Source of the DNA: Fundidesulfovibrio magnetotacticus
GTDB taxonomy: Bacteria > Desulfobacterota > Desulfovibrionia > Desulfovibrionales > Desulfovibrionaceae
NCBI RefSeq assembly: GCF_013019105.1
Contig: NZ_BLTE01000022.1
Span: 1-52,760 of the forward strand
Reading direction: 5' to 3'
Length of the DNA stretch: 52,760 bases
Shown here: positions 8,197 to 16,771 of the stretch, in pieces
Numbering within the stretch: position 1 is the stretch's first letter
Layout: each line of letters begins with the position of its first letter
The notes under the pieces: generated by a model
What the model saw: only the letters and a program-made list of their open reading frames with translations
Databases searched by the model: none
Told to the model about the DNA's origin: nothing
Made by a program: the position numbers and the translations under genes

Positions 8197-10302
8197 ATGT
8201 TTCAGCTGTCCATAAGGGTTCGCCTGCTTCTCGGTTTCGCCACGGTGGCGGTCTTCGCGTTTGTCCTGGGGTATCTCGGGCTCAAGGCCGCAGACACGGG
8301 GATGGGGGCGTTCAGTCAGGCCGTCTCCTACGACATGCCCCTGGCCATGGCCGTGGGAGACATGCGCTACCACATGAAGCGCACAGTCAGCGTCACGCGC
8401 ACCCTGTTCTCCGACGCCCTCACTCCACAGCAGCGCGCCACCCTCTACGAGGAGATCGACAGGGCCCGCAAAGACTACCGCAAGGCCCAGGAGGACGTGG
8501 AGAAAATCATGACCTCCGAGGCTCAGAAGCGCCTCTTCGCCCAGCTCAAGGAGCGGCTGGTCCTTGGACGGGAACTCACGGGCAAGGTGTTGGGGCTCGT
8601 GAAGGAATACGAGGCCGACCCCACCAAGACGGACAAGCTGCGCCAGGCGTCCCAGGTCACGGTCAACGAGATCGAGGCGGTGGACGCCCAGCTCTATCCC
8701 CTGCTCGAGGAAATCCTCGTCCTGGTGCGCCAGGACGCGCAGCAGAAAAAGGTCGAACTTTCCGCCGACCTCGAACGCTCCCGGACTATCGTGCTCTCCG
8801 TGTGCGCCGCGGTGGTGCTGGCGGCGCTTCTGCTGGGGCTTCTGGTGACGCGTTCCATCACCTCCCCCATGGCCCAGGTGGGCGAATTCGCCGCAAGAAT
8901 CACCCAGGGCGACTACGGCCACGCGCTCGAAGTGCGCAGCCGGGACGAGCTGGGGCGCATGGCCGACAACCTGCGCGAGATGGTGGGCCAGCTCAAGAAC
9001 AAGCTCGGCTTCTCCTCCGGCGTGCTCCACGGCCTCACCACGCCCTGTGCGATCAGCGATATCCAGACCAAGCTGACCTTCACCAACCAGGCCATGCTCG
9101 ATCTGCTGGAGCTCCCCGGCAAGCCGGATGATTATCTCGGCATGGACGTGGGCGAGTACTTCTATGGCGAAAAGAACCGCTCCACCATCACCAGCAGGGT
9201 GCTCCAGGACCGGAGGAACCAGCACGCGGACAACGTGAGCATGACCACCCGCAAGGGGAACGTCGTCGTCTGCTGCGTGGACGTGGCCCCCATCTACGAT
9301 CTCGACGGGCAGCTCATCGCCGCCATCACCCTGGTTGCCGACATCACCGTCAGCGTCCAGGCCCGGCGCGAGGCCGAGGAGGCCAGGACACAGGGCATGC
9401 TCCACGCCGCCGGGCAACTGGAGGGCGTGGTGGGGGTGGTCTCGTCCGCCTCGGAAGACCTGGCAGGGCAGATCGAGCATTCCAGCCAGGGGGCCGGTGA
9501 ACAGTCGCAGCGCGTGGCCGAGACGGCCGCCGCCATGGAGGAGATGAACGCCACCGTGCTCGAGGTGGCCAGGAACGCCTCCCACGCCGCCGAAACCGTC
9601 ACCCGGGCCAAGAGCCAGGCCGAGGAGGGGGCGCGCGTCATGAGCCAGCTGGTCACGTTCATCGACCGGGTGCTGGTGAACGCCAAGCAGTCCCAGGAAG
9701 ACATGGGCATCCTGGGTAAGCAGGCCGAGGGCATCGGCAACGTCCTGGACGTGATCTCCGACATCGCGGACCAGACCAACCTCCTGGCCCTCAACGCGGC
9801 CATCGAGGCCGCGCGCGCCGGAGAGGCCGGCAGGGGTTTCGCGGTGGTGGCCGACGAGGTGCGCAAGCTCGCGGAAAAGACCATGACCGCCACCAAGGAA
9901 GTGGGCGGCGCCATCCAGGGCATCCAACAGGGCACCCGCAAGAACTACGTCCACGTGGAGCAGGCCGTGGGGGCCATCACCGAGGCCACGCGCCTGGCCA
10001 GCGGATCGGGCGAGTCCCTGGGCCAGATCGTGCGCCTGGTGGACGACACCTTCGATCAGGTGCGCTCCATCGCCACGGCCTGCGAACAGCAGTCCGCCGC
10101 CAGCGAGGAGATCAAGCGCAGCATCGAGGACATCAGCAGGATCTCCGGAGACACCTCCCAGGCCATGCAGCGCTCCACCGAGGTCGTGGAAGAACTGGCG
10201 CGGCAGGCCCAGGTGCTCAAGGGGCTCATCGACCAGATGAAAGGCGGCGCGGGCGCCCCGGCGCTGGCCGTCGCGCCGGGGCGCAGGGCCTTGGCGTCCT
10301 AG
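8197..10302 (+). CDS. Methyl-accepting chemotaxis protein with PAS domain
   Basis: This transmembrane chemoreceptor of about 701 residues starts with MFQLSIRVRLLLGF. The order is TM1 (about 8-28), a periplasmic helical 4HB-type sensor (about 30-195), TM2 (about 198-218), HAMP (about 218-272), a PAS domain (about 275-385), and the cytoplasmic signalling domain. The signalling tip contains DQTNLLALNAAIEAARAGE (526-544), the kinase/CheW contact hairpin. It would control the CheA/CheW array and flagellar or other taxis outputs. The ligand is unknown; two adjacent Cys in the PAS region (VVVCCVDV, near 359) are visible but no heme-binding CXXCH is present. A GTG at 8125 would add an unlikely N-terminus before the signal-anchor. 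The gene is monocistronic and no che genes are nearby. Confidence 0.9.
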   Translation: MFQLSIRVRLLLGFATVAVFAFVLGYLGLKAADTGMGAFSQAVSYDMPLAMAVGDMRYHMKRTVSVTRTLFSDALTPQQRATLYEEIDRARKDYRKAQEDVEKIMTSEAQKRLFAQLKERLVLGRELTGKVLGLVKEYEADPTKTDKLRQASQVTVNEIEAVDAQLYPLLEEILVLVRQDAQQKKVELSADLERSRTIVLSVCAAVVLAALLLGLLVTRSITSPMAQVGEFAARITQGDYGHALEVRSRDELGRMADNLREMVGQLKNKLGFSSGVLHGLTTPCAISDIQTKLTFTNQAMLDLLELPGKPDDYLGMDVGEYFYGEKNRSTITSRVLQDRRNQHADNVSMTTRKGNVVVCCVDVAPIYDLDGQLIAAITLVADITVSVQARREAEEARTQGMLHAAGQLEGVVGVVSSASEDLAGQIEHSSQGAGEQSQRVAETAAAMEEMNATVLEVARNASHAAETVTRAKSQAEEGARVMSQLVTFIDRVLVNAKQSQEDMGILGKQAEGIGNVLDVISDIADQTNLLALNAAIEAARAGEAGRGFAVVADEVRKLAEKTMTATKEVGGAIQGIQQGTRKNYVHVEQAVGAITEATRLASGSGESLGQIVRLVDDTFDQVRSIATACEQQSAASEEIKRSIEDISRISGDTSQAMQRSTEVVEELARQAQVLKGLIDQMKGGAGAPALAVAPGRRALAS

Positions 10303-10405
10303 GGAATCCCCGGGGGGCTCCTGGGGGCTGGCGGCGAAAGGTGTTGTCCCGCCGCGCCCGCCGGTCTATGGTGTGCCCCCAACCACTCGCCCCAAGGAGC
10401 CCTTC

Positions 10406-11383
10406 ATGATCCAGGCCTCTCTCGAAGGAAAACGCTGCCTCGTCACCGGCGCGGCGGGCAACGTGGGCTCCAAGCTCTGCGAGGCCCTTCTGGGGGCCGG
10501 GGCCTTCGTGGCGGGCGTGGACAACTTCTTCTCCGGCTACCGCTCCAACCTGGAGCCCTTCCAGGACAACCCGTCCTTCGCCTTCCACGAGCGCTCCATC
10601 CTGGAGCCGGACCTGCTGCCCGGGCTCGCCGCGCTCCACGGGCGCTTCGACGCCGTGCTGCACATGGCCGCCGTGGTCAGCGTGCCGTGGTCCATGGACC
10701 ACCCCGAGGAGACCATGGCCGTGAACCGCGACGCCACCCTGGCCCTGCACGCCCAGGCCCGCGAGAGCGGGGCGGGCGGCTTCGTCTTTGCCGGGTCCGC
10801 CGCCGAATACGGACTGCCCGTGGAAGGCCCCGTGCGCGAAGACCAGGCCGGGGAGCCCCAAAGCCCCTACGGCTGGGCCAAATACCTGGCCTCGAAACAC
10901 ATCGCGGAATCCGGCTTCGGGGCCAGCGTGCGCTTCTTCAACCTCTACGGCCCGGCCCGGGGCAAGCCCGGCCCCTACGATGGCGTGGTGCGCCGCTTCC
11001 TGGCCATGGCCCTGGCGGACAAGCCTCTTACCGTTTTCGGCGACGGCGGCCAGACGCGCGATTTCGTCTGGGTCTACGACGCCGTGCTCGCCGTGCTCCT
11101 GGCCGCCGGGCTCGCGGGGGAGCGGGGTCCGCTCGCGGGGGTGTTCAACGTGGGCACCGGGCGCTCCACCAGCGTGCTGGAGCTGGCCCGCATGATCCTG
11201 GCCGTCACCGGGCGCGAGCTGCCCGTGCAGAGCCTGCCCGAGCGCGCGGGCGACCTGCGCCACTCCCTGGCCGACACCTCGGCCCTGGCCCTGGCCGCCG
11301 GATTCACCCCCGCCACACCTTTCGAGGAAGGCCTGGGGCGCACCCTGGAGTGGTTCACGGCCCATCCGGACGAGCTGGCCTGA
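10406..11383 (+). CDS. NAD-dependent epimerase/dehydratase (SDR, UDP-sugar type)
   Basis: This 325-residue extended SDR has the NAD-binding motif GAAGNVG (15-21), an acidic residue ending strand 2 (D39 in GVDNFF), catalytic S131 (FAGSAAEYG) and the Y155-x3-K159 pair (SPYGWAK). RFFNLYGP and the later DFVWVYD and VFNVGTGRSTSVLEL are typical of the GalE/RmlB-like group acting on nucleotide sugars. The exact substrate (UDP-glucose, UDP-GlcNAc or other) cannot be read from sequence. The start at 10406 is preceded by AAGGAG at 10394-10399 with 6-nt spacing, which favours it over an in-frame ATG at 10373. A strong terminator follows. No glycosyltransferases adjoin it, so its pathway is unknown; it may supply surface polysaccharide precursors. 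Confidence 0.85.
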   Translation: MIQASLEGKRCLVTGAAGNVGSKLCEALLGAGAFVAGVDNFFSGYRSNLEPFQDNPSFAFHERSILEPDLLPGLAALHGRFDAVLHMAAVVSVPWSMDHPEETMAVNRDATLALHAQARESGAGGFVFAGSAAEYGLPVEGPVREDQAGEPQSPYGWAKYLASKHIAESGFGASVRFFNLYGPARGKPGPYDGVVRRFLAMALADKPLTVFGDGGQTRDFVWVYDAVLAVLLAAGLAGERGPLAGVFNVGTGRSTSVLELARMILAVTGRELPVQSLPERAGDLRHSLADTSALALAAGFTPATPFEEGLGRTLEWFTAHPDELA

Positions 11384-11394
11384 GGCCTCGGGCC

Positions 11395-11427
11395 AGGCCC
11401 GGCGGGGGGCTTGCGCCGGGCCTTTTT
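11395..11427 (+). terminator. Rho-independent terminator after epimerase gene
   Basis: A perfect 10-bp stem, AGGCCCGGCG (11395-11404) with CGCCGGGCCT (11414-11423), is followed by TTTT. It separates the epimerase from the sheath-like gene. Confidence 0.85.
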
Positions 11428-11490
11428 GCGTGGTCAGGCGGGCGCAAAGCTGCTAGGGATGGGGAAATCCGTTCCGTCCAAGGAGCCGCC

Positions 11491-13065
11491 ATGCCCGCGC
11501 CCGTGAGCCCCTACACCATCCTGGCCCTGGCCCCCTTCGCACCCGTGCCCGCCTCGGGCTACCGGCCCCGCGTGGTGGAGGCCGACATCTACACCCTGGA
11601 CGAGGCCCTGGCCGCCATGGCCCCCAGGCTTTGGGTGGAGCTGCCGCGCGACGTCTGCCCCGAGGGCGGCCTGGACGTGGCCGTCACCTCTTTCGCGGGG
11701 TTCCGCCCGGACGGGCTGGTGAAGAACGTGCCCTACCTGGCCGCCCTGGCTGGGTGCGAGGCCTACCTGGGCCAGGCCCGGGCCTCGGGCGCTGCCCCGG
11801 AGGACGCGGCCCGGGAGATCCGCTCCCGCTGGCCCTCTCTGCCTCTGGACCTCACCGTGGCCCAGGCCCCGTCCAGGCCCGCGCCCGCCGATTCCCAGGC
11901 CCTGGACGACCTGCTCTCCATGGTGGCCACCCAGGACGCCCCCCAGGCCCCGGGCGGCGGCCAGGGGCTGGCCGACTGGCAGGCCCAGGCCGGAACCCTT
12001 CTGGCCAGGGCCCTGGCCGCAATCTTCGCCGACGCGGGCTGGCGCTCCCTGGAGGCCGCCTGGAGCGGCGCGCGCTGCCTGGCGCGCAAGGCCGGGGTGA
12101 AGGAGGGCGGGCGCGTGCGCCTGAAGCTCTGCGCGGCCCAGGCCGAGACCCTGCCCGACGCCCTGGGCGGGCTCATGGCCCAGATGGTCCAGGACACGCC
12201 CCACCTGACCCTGGTGGACCACGCCTTCGCCAACACCCCGGCCGACGTGGAACTGCTCGAACAGGTGCTGGCCTTTGCCGACACCCTGCTGACCCCCACG
12301 GTGGCCTGCCTCTCCCTGGAATTCTTCGGCGTGGGCTCCTGGCGGGAGCTCTCGCGCCTGGGCTACCTCAAGGCCGCCCTGGCCGACGCCCGCTTCGCCA
12401 AGTTCCGCAAGCTTGCCCAGCACCCGGGGGCCGCGCGCCTGCTGCTCACGCTCAACCGCTTCCTGGAGCGCGCGCCCTACGGGCCGGGGAATCCCGCCCG
12501 CCCGGCGGCCTTCACCGAGCAGGGCGCGCCGTGGCTCTCCCCGGCCTGGGCCGTGGGGACCCTGGCGGCCAAGAGCGTGGCGGCCTGCGGCTGGCCCTCG
12601 CGCCTGACCGACTACCGCGAGATCTCCCTGGAGGAGCTGGGCGTGTTCGACTCCGGCGAGGGCCCCGCCGCCACCGAGGGGCTCTTCGACGAAAACCGCA
12701 TCGCGGAGTTCCTGGAGATGGGCGTGTCGCCCCTGGCGGGCGCAAGGGGCAGGGACATGGCCTTCCTGCCGCGCCAGACCGCCCTGGACGGCGGGTCGTT
12801 CACCTTCCAGCTTTTCTTCGGGCGCGTGGTGAGCCACCTGCTGGAGGTCCGCGACCAGGCCCCCGAGGAAGACCGGTACGACCCGGCCCAGGCCGTGACC
12901 CGGGCGCTGGTGAACCTTTTCAACCAGACCGGCCAGCTGCCGCCGCCCGACCTGGTGGTGGAGGCCGGGGAGAAGAGCGAAGGCCGCCTGGCCCTGGACA
13001 TCGCCTTCACCCCGCCGCGCCAGGTGATGGGCGGGGAGCGCCTGCGCTTCTCGTTCGTCTGGTAG
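11491..13065 (+). CDS. Fused TssB/TssC-like T6SS contractile sheath protein
   Basis: The protein has 524 residues. Residues about 1-115 resemble a TssB/VipA unit: TSFAGFRPDGLVKNVPYLAAL corresponds to the FKS-(M)DDF-x-P-E segment, followed by a helix. From about 135 it resembles TssC/VipB: DAGWRSLEAAWSGARCLAR (181-199) matches the family's P-x-W-x-x-LE-x-x-WRGL block, and VDHAFANTPADVELLEQV (242-259) matches the segment with (N/S)PxDxxLL. The C-terminal part carries an ENRIAEFLEMGVSPLAG segment like the end of TssC. The sheath encloses the Hcp tube and contracts to drive the VgrG spike outward. Normally the two subunits are separate and total about 650 residues; here they appear fused and shortened. 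AAGGAG at 11480-11485 fixes the start. The gene stands alone, about 30 kb from tssJKLMA. Confidence 0.72.
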   Translation: MPAPVSPYTILALAPFAPVPASGYRPRVVEADIYTLDEALAAMAPRLWVELPRDVCPEGGLDVAVTSFAGFRPDGLVKNVPYLAALAGCEAYLGQARASGAAPEDAAREIRSRWPSLPLDLTVAQAPSRPAPADSQALDDLLSMVATQDAPQAPGGGQGLADWQAQAGTLLARALAAIFADAGWRSLEAAWSGARCLARKAGVKEGGRVRLKLCAAQAETLPDALGGLMAQMVQDTPHLTLVDHAFANTPADVELLEQVLAFADTLLTPTVACLSLEFFGVGSWRELSRLGYLKAALADARFAKFRKLAQHPGAARLLLTLNRFLERAPYGPGNPARPAAFTEQGAPWLSPAWAVGTLAAKSVAACGWPSRLTDYREISLEELGVFDSGEGPAATEGLFDENRIAEFLEMGVSPLAGARGRDMAFLPRQTALDGGSFTFQLFFGRVVSHLLEVRDQAPEEDRYDPAQAVTRALVNLFNQTGQLPPPDLVVEAGEKSEGRLALDIAFTPPRQVMGGERLRFSFVW

Positions 13066-13167
13066 CGGCGGCGACGCCGCCCGGGCGCATGGAGCTGTCC
13101 GGCGCGCGGCTGAGTGCCGTCCGCAAACGGCTCCCGGAACCCCCCGTCAACGGGGTCTGTCCACACG

Positions 13168-13200
13168 AAAAAGGCCGCCCCCCGCACGCGGGGGACGGCC
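13168..13200 (-). terminator. Minus-strand terminator hairpin (left end of array)
   Basis: Read on the minus strand, an 11-bp stem with one mismatch is followed by TTTTT (complement of 13168-13172). It would end transcription of the minus-strand gene that stops at 13387. Confidence 0.6.
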
Positions 13201-13331
13201 TCAGTTTGATGACAAAACCCCGAAGCGGGGTTTGCGGGATACGCTTACGGGCGGCAAAGCCGCCCTGCTCCAGGCTGCGCTTCGCGCAGGGCTGCTGAAA
13301 AAACCGCAAAGCCGACTTTGTCAGCAGCCTC

Positions 13332-13362
13332 GGCCGTCCCCGCGAGCGGGGGACGGCCTTTT
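13332..13362 (+). terminator. Plus-strand terminator hairpin (right end of array)
   Basis: The stem GGCCGTCCCC/GGGGACGGCC is followed by TTTT on the plus strand. It would end transcripts from the sheath-like gene after they cross the hairpin array. Confidence 0.7.
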
Positions 13363-13386
13363 GTCGTAATGGGGAGAGCGGCTGGG

Positions 13387-14175
13387 CTATTTGAGCCCCA
13401 CCACGAACATCTCGGCCTCGTCGCCCTCGGGGAAGGAGCCGAAGGCCACGGCGCGCGGATTGCCCTTCACGCGCACGTAGTAGGACGTGGCGTCGTCCAG
13501 GGCGTTCTTCACGGCCCAGGCATCGAACTGGGCCTCGCCCAGGGAGAATTTCACGCCCTTCATGGGGTATTCCAGCACGGCCTTCTCGGGCACCGTGCCG
13601 CGCGGCCCCACGCCGTGGGCGTCCACCTCGGCCGCGTCCGCGCCTCCCTGCACCCCGAAGATCGCTCCGGCCCAGGCGTGGCCCTTGGCAGGCCCCACCT
13701 CGAACCACTGGCCCAGGCCCGGCAGGGGGTGGATGTCCAGATGGTATTCCGGTTCCACCTTGGGGACGGGGGTGTTGGCCTTGGCCACCAGCTTGGCCAT
13801 GAGCGAGGCGTCGTCCTTGACGGGCGCTACGCCCTTGAGGGGCGTGGGCAGCGTGGCCGGGTCCAGTTCGCCGCCGTCGCAGAGCACCATCACGGGAAAT
13901 CCGTGGCCCTTCATGGCCTGGACCATGGCCGCCAGCATGGAGAGGCCGTAGCGCTTGGTTTCGTCCTGGAACGAGGCCAGCTGTCCCCGGATGAGCCACA
14001 CGGCCGTTTCGGGCTTGGAGATTTCGGAAAACGCGCCCGCCCACTGCATCTTTTCCAGGTCGTCCACCCAGAAATGCCCGTTGACGCCCAGGCCGTAGCG
14101 GTGGATCGCCTCGAAGAGCGCGCGCCCCTTGGCTTCGTCCTGTTCCAGGATGGTCACCCAGATGGTCTTGTTCAT
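13387..14175 (-). CDS. Conserved hypothetical protein, about 262 aa
   Basis: I do not recognise a family. The protein is soluble, with no signal peptide or membrane segment, starting MNKTIWVTILEQDEAKG at 14175. In-frame codons upstream to 14259 overlap the 5' region of the divergent gene and look non-coding. The first half has alpha/beta character (VMVLCDGGELDP near residue 120). The second half is beta-rich with AWAGAIFGVQGGADAAEVDAHG and ends DEAEMFVVGLK. The gene converges on the sheath-like gene across the hairpin array and diverges from the NlpC/P60 gene over about 106 nt. No T6SS link can be shown beyond proximity. Confidence 0.75.
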   Translation of the reverse strand: MNKTIWVTILEQDEAKGRALFEAIHRYGLGVNGHFWVDDLEKMQWAGAFSEISKPETAVWLIRGQLASFQDETKRYGLSMLAAMVQAMKGHGFPVMVLCDGGELDPATLPTPLKGVAPVKDDASLMAKLVAKANTPVPKVEPEYHLDIHPLPGLGQWFEVGPAKGHAWAGAIFGVQGGADAAEVDAHGVGPRGTVPEKAVLEYPMKGVKFSLGEAQFDAWAVKNALDDATSYYVRVKGNPRAVAFGSFPEGDEAEMFVVGLK

Positions 14176-14281
14176 GGTCCGGCCTTTGCTGGAAGGTTCT
14201 TGACGTGGGTTTTCCTTGGCCTCAATGAAGGCTATAGCCAAGGGGCACGGCAAGGACAACAGGATTCAAGGGGGACTGCGC

Positions 14282-14851
14282 ATGACCACCGGGGCCAAGT
14301 GGACACTGGCCGTTCTGGCGCTGGCGGCGCTGGCGTTCGCGTCGCTGGGCGCGGGCATGGCCGGGCGCACGTCCCAGGCCGGTCCGGTCCGGCAGGACGC
14401 CGCGCGCGACGCCATGTTCTATCTCGCGGCCCTGCGCGGGGAGGCGCTAGGCCTGCGCGGCCCCGGCGACCCTTTCCATTCCCGCCTGACCCGGGCCGCC
14501 TTCTCCCAGGCCGGGCGGGGCTACGTGTACGGCGGCGCGGGACCCTCCGGGTTCGACTGCTCGGGCTTCACCAGCTGGAGCTACGCCCAGGCGGGCCACG
14601 CCCTTCCGCGCACCTCCGGGGAGCAGTTCCGCCAGGGCCGCGCCGTGGACCCCAAGGCGCTTCGCCAGGGCGACCTGGTGTTCTTCGGCCGGGAGGGCCG
14701 GGTGGACCACGTGGGCATCTACCTGGCCGACGGGCGCTTCATCCACAGCTCGCGCCCGGCCGGGGGCGTGGCCGTCTCCAGCCTCGCGGACCCCTACTGG
14801 ACAAGAACCTACGCGGGCGCGCGACGCCCCGACGCGGGAGGCGCGCCATGA
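14282..14851 (+). CDS. NlpC/P60 family cell-wall hydrolase
   Basis: This exported protein of about 189 residues has an N-terminal hydrophobic segment (about 7-25) and a C-terminal NlpC/P60 papain-like domain (about 70-180). The catalytic triad is visible: Cys93 in FDCSGF, His143 in DHVGIYL, and His155 in FIHSS. The family cleaves peptide stems of peptidoglycan, typically gamma-D-Glu to meso-diaminopimelate bonds, in the periplasm. The start at 14282 is preceded by a GGGGGA ribosome binding site; an earlier in-frame ATG at 14216 is less likely. Its stop overlaps the next start (ATGA), so the two products are probably made together. NlpC/P60 domains occur in some T6SS effectors, but here the signal-type N-terminus points to an ordinary envelope enzyme. 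Confidence 0.85.
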   Translation: MTTGAKWTLAVLALAALAFASLGAGMAGRTSQAGPVRQDAARDAMFYLAALRGEALGLRGPGDPFHSRLTRAAFSQAGRGYVYGGAGPSGFDCSGFTSWSYAQAGHALPRTSGEQFRQGRAVDPKALRQGDLVFFGREGRVDHVGIYLADGRFIHSSRPAGGVAVSSLADPYWTRTYAGARRPDAGGAP

Positions 14852-15582
14852 GGCTTTTCCCTGCGGCCGCTCTGGCCCTGCTCAACATCCTGGCGCTGGC
14901 CCTGGCCTGCGGACCGGTCCGCGCCATGCCGAAAAACGACATCCAGCTGGTGCAGAGCGCCCGCTTCCCCTTCGACACCACCCTCACGGTGAAGCAGGCC
15001 ATGGAGCGCTATTTCTACTTCTCCAACATCACGTGGTCGGTGTCCTACGACGTGACCGGGCGCAAGGTGGTGGAGGCGCGGGGCTATTTCGACATGGCCA
15101 AGGTGCGCACGCGCACCGACCCCTCCACCTGCGTGAACCGCGCGGGGGTCTCCGTGGGCCTCAATCCGGGCCAGCCCTTCATGGTGCTCCAGTACCGGCC
15201 GGACTTCCTGGGCCAGACGGCCCAGCTTTTCTACTCCGGGCTCTGGGAGCTGCACGACGAGGCCCGCCTGGACGACCCGGACCTGCTCTGGGCCAAGGCC
15301 CTGGTCACCGACGAGCTGCCCAGCCCCGTGCCCCTGTGCGACATGCCCCTGGACCAGATTTCGCCCCTGGACCAGCTGGCCATCCAGGAGGCTCCGGTGG
15401 TCGATCCCGGCGCTCCGGCCGCCGACCCAGCGGCCGAAGCGAAGACCCAAACGCCCCAGGGCACGCCGCGCGTCTCCCCCGACGCGACCAAAAGCCCCCT
15501 TCCCCCCGCCGTGCAACCGGCCAGCGACGTGGCCAAAAAGGCCAAGGAGACGCCCCCCACCCCCACCAGCACGGGACGCTGA
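14848..15582 (+). CDS. Exported protein of unknown function, Pro/Ala-rich C-terminus
   Basis: This 244-residue protein begins at an ATG that overlaps the stop codon of the NlpC/P60 gene, with GGGAGG upstream, so translation is coupled. The first 26 residues are a signal sequence; the LALAC stretch near residue 21 is an imperfect lipobox, and cleavage after VRA is the alternative. Residues about 30-165 form a compact domain (FPFDTTLTVKQAMERYFYFSN, MVLQYRPDFLGQTAQLFYSGLWELHDE), with three Cys in the whole mature part. The last 75 residues are Pro/Ala/Lys-rich and probably disordered. I do not recognise the family. Coupling suggests a periplasmic partner of the hydrolase. Confidence 0.75.
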   Translation: MRLFPAAALALLNILALALACGPVRAMPKNDIQLVQSARFPFDTTLTVKQAMERYFYFSNITWSVSYDVTGRKVVEARGYFDMAKVRTRTDPSTCVNRAGVSVGLNPGQPFMVLQYRPDFLGQTAQLFYSGLWELHDEARLDDPDLLWAKALVTDELPSPVPLCDMPLDQISPLDQLAIQEAPVVDPGAPAADPAAEAKTQTPQGTPRVSPDATKSPLPPAVQPASDVAKKAKETPPTPTSTGR

Positions 15583-15751
15583 AGATGCCCGGGGTCGGAA
15601 GGCTGTCGGCTCCGCCGCCTAGGGGCTGGTTCGCTCGGCGGAGTGCTTGCGAAGGCCGGACGCTGAAATCGTTGTCGTCGGCCCGATGCTGTCCGGGAAG
15701 TTGTCACCGTGCCGCCAGGGTGCGACAGAGGTGAAGATTTGGAGCGGCGAT

Positions 15752-16771
15752 TCAGCGGACGGTGAACGAGGCGCTGGCGAGTTCCTTGTTCCCGTTGAAA
15801 ACAGTGACTCTGTATATTCCTTGTTGCCAACGGCCCGGCTGGTCGCTCCCGAATGCTTGAGACATGTACACCGCTGAGGGAGGGAGAGGATTGTTCACGG
15901 TTGCCGTTGCCTTGTAGGAGCCGTCTTCCTGGGCGCAGACGAACGTCAGTACGAGCGGGAGGCCGAATCGCGCTCCCTGCGCCGGGATGACCTGGGCTTC
16001 AGCGATGATGAAACGTGTCTCACCCGTGCGGAATTGGTCCTTGTAGAAGCGATTGCGCGTGTCGGCCGTTGCGCGCCCCGACGCGGAAAACCTGATCTGA
16101 CCGATGGAAACCGCCGTTTCGAGGCCTTTGTCGGGTGTGCATTGCGCCTGTGCGGATGTTGCGGCCGGGCCTGTGGGAGAAGGCGGTTGGCTGCCTGCCG
16201 CCCGAACCGCCAGGGCGCGGAAATCCTTCGATGCGTTCTCCTGTCTGGCCAGAGCTTCGTCGGGGCTGGCCAGGTTGATGGCGTAGACGGTCGCATCTTG
16301 GTGCGATTCCCGCGTCCAGGCGATCTTTCCCTGGCTGGCCCAGCCGAAGAGAGGCGTGCGTGGCTGGGGCATCTTGGCCGAGGCCATTCCGAGCGCGGCC
16401 AATGTCCTGAGTTGTTCCCTGGTCGGCAGGGACCAGCCGCCGCCATCGAGGTTCAATCCCGTAGCCCAGGCACAGGCGCTGCCCCAGGAGGTGTCCACGT
16501 CCTGTCCGGCAGTCCATTGGAGACCTGTTCGCGCATCGTGGAGGATGTTGTCAGCTGAGACCGTGAACCGTCCGCCGGATTCATCCGAGGATGGTTCGCG
16601 GGCTATGCGATGCTTCACACCTTGCGCGGCGGCAGGCTGTTGAGGTGTGGGCTTTTTGAGGTATTCTTCGGGGAGTGTGGCTTGGCACAACACGCAGTTC
16701 GCGTGCAGCAGCACGAATGCTGCCATGGCTAGAATTGATGCCGTGGTGCGAAATGTCATGATGAGCGCCAT
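15752..16771 (-). CDS. Exported DUF1566 (Lcl C-terminal-like) domain protein
   Basis: This 339-residue protein has a signal peptide (about 1-29, ending ANCVLCQA). Residues about 72-165 carry the DUF1566/Lcl pattern: an LxW strand (RTGLQWTAG), W-x-x-A-x-x-WA (WGSACAWATGL), then LDGGGWSLPTREQLRTL. The domain is found in secreted or surface bacterial proteins of uncertain function. After a Pro/Ser linker a second beta-sandwich-like domain (about 205-339) ends in KELASASFTVR and has two Cys. Codon use is less GC-biased than in the neighbours. No ribosome binding site is obvious; an in-frame ATG at 16759 is an alternative start. It lies downstream of the histidine kinase gene on the same strand, with 150 nt between. 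Confidence 0.75.
   Translation of the reverse strand: MALIMTFRTTASILAMAAFVLLHANCVLCQATLPEEYLKKPTPQQPAAAQGVKHRIAREPSSDESGGRFTVSADNILHDARTGLQWTAGQDVDTSWGSACAWATGLNLDGGGWSLPTREQLRTLAALGMASAKMPQPRTPLFGWASQGKIAWTRESHQDATVYAINLASPDEALARQENASKDFRALAVRAAGSQPPSPTGPAATSAQAQCTPDKGLETAVSIGQIRFSASGRATADTRNRFYKDQFRTGETRFIIAEAQVIPAQGARFGLPLVLTFVCAQEDGSYKATATVNNPLPPSAVYMSQAFGSDQPGRWQQGIYRVTVFNGNKELASASFTVR

Larger units (their letters stand above)
13142..13363. repeat. Array of consecutive hairpins between convergent genes
   Basis: This 321-nt gap between convergent genes is filled with palindromes. They are CCCCG/CGGGG (13142-13155), GGCCGxCCCCC/GGGGGxCGGCC (13173-13200), AAACCCCG/CGGGGTTT (13215-13233), GGGCGGC/GCCGCCC (13249-13265), CTGCGC/GCGCAG (13275-13289), GCTGCTGA/TCAGCAGC with inner CAAAG/CTTTG (13291-13328), and GGCCGTCCCC/GGGGACGGCC (13332-13358). 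The second and last hairpins are inverted copies of each other, so the block has terminal inverted repeats of about 30 nt. No coding sequence was seen. Confidence 0.75.

Noticed and set aside
8110-9954. A 614-residue minus-strand ORF opposite the chemoreceptor
   Set aside because: Shadow of the MCP gene; the plus-strand signalling motif is unambiguous.
15610-15643. Hairpin CTCCGCCG/CGGCGGAG between convergent genes
   Set aside because: Only 8 bp, an 18-nt loop and no T tract; too weak to call a terminator.
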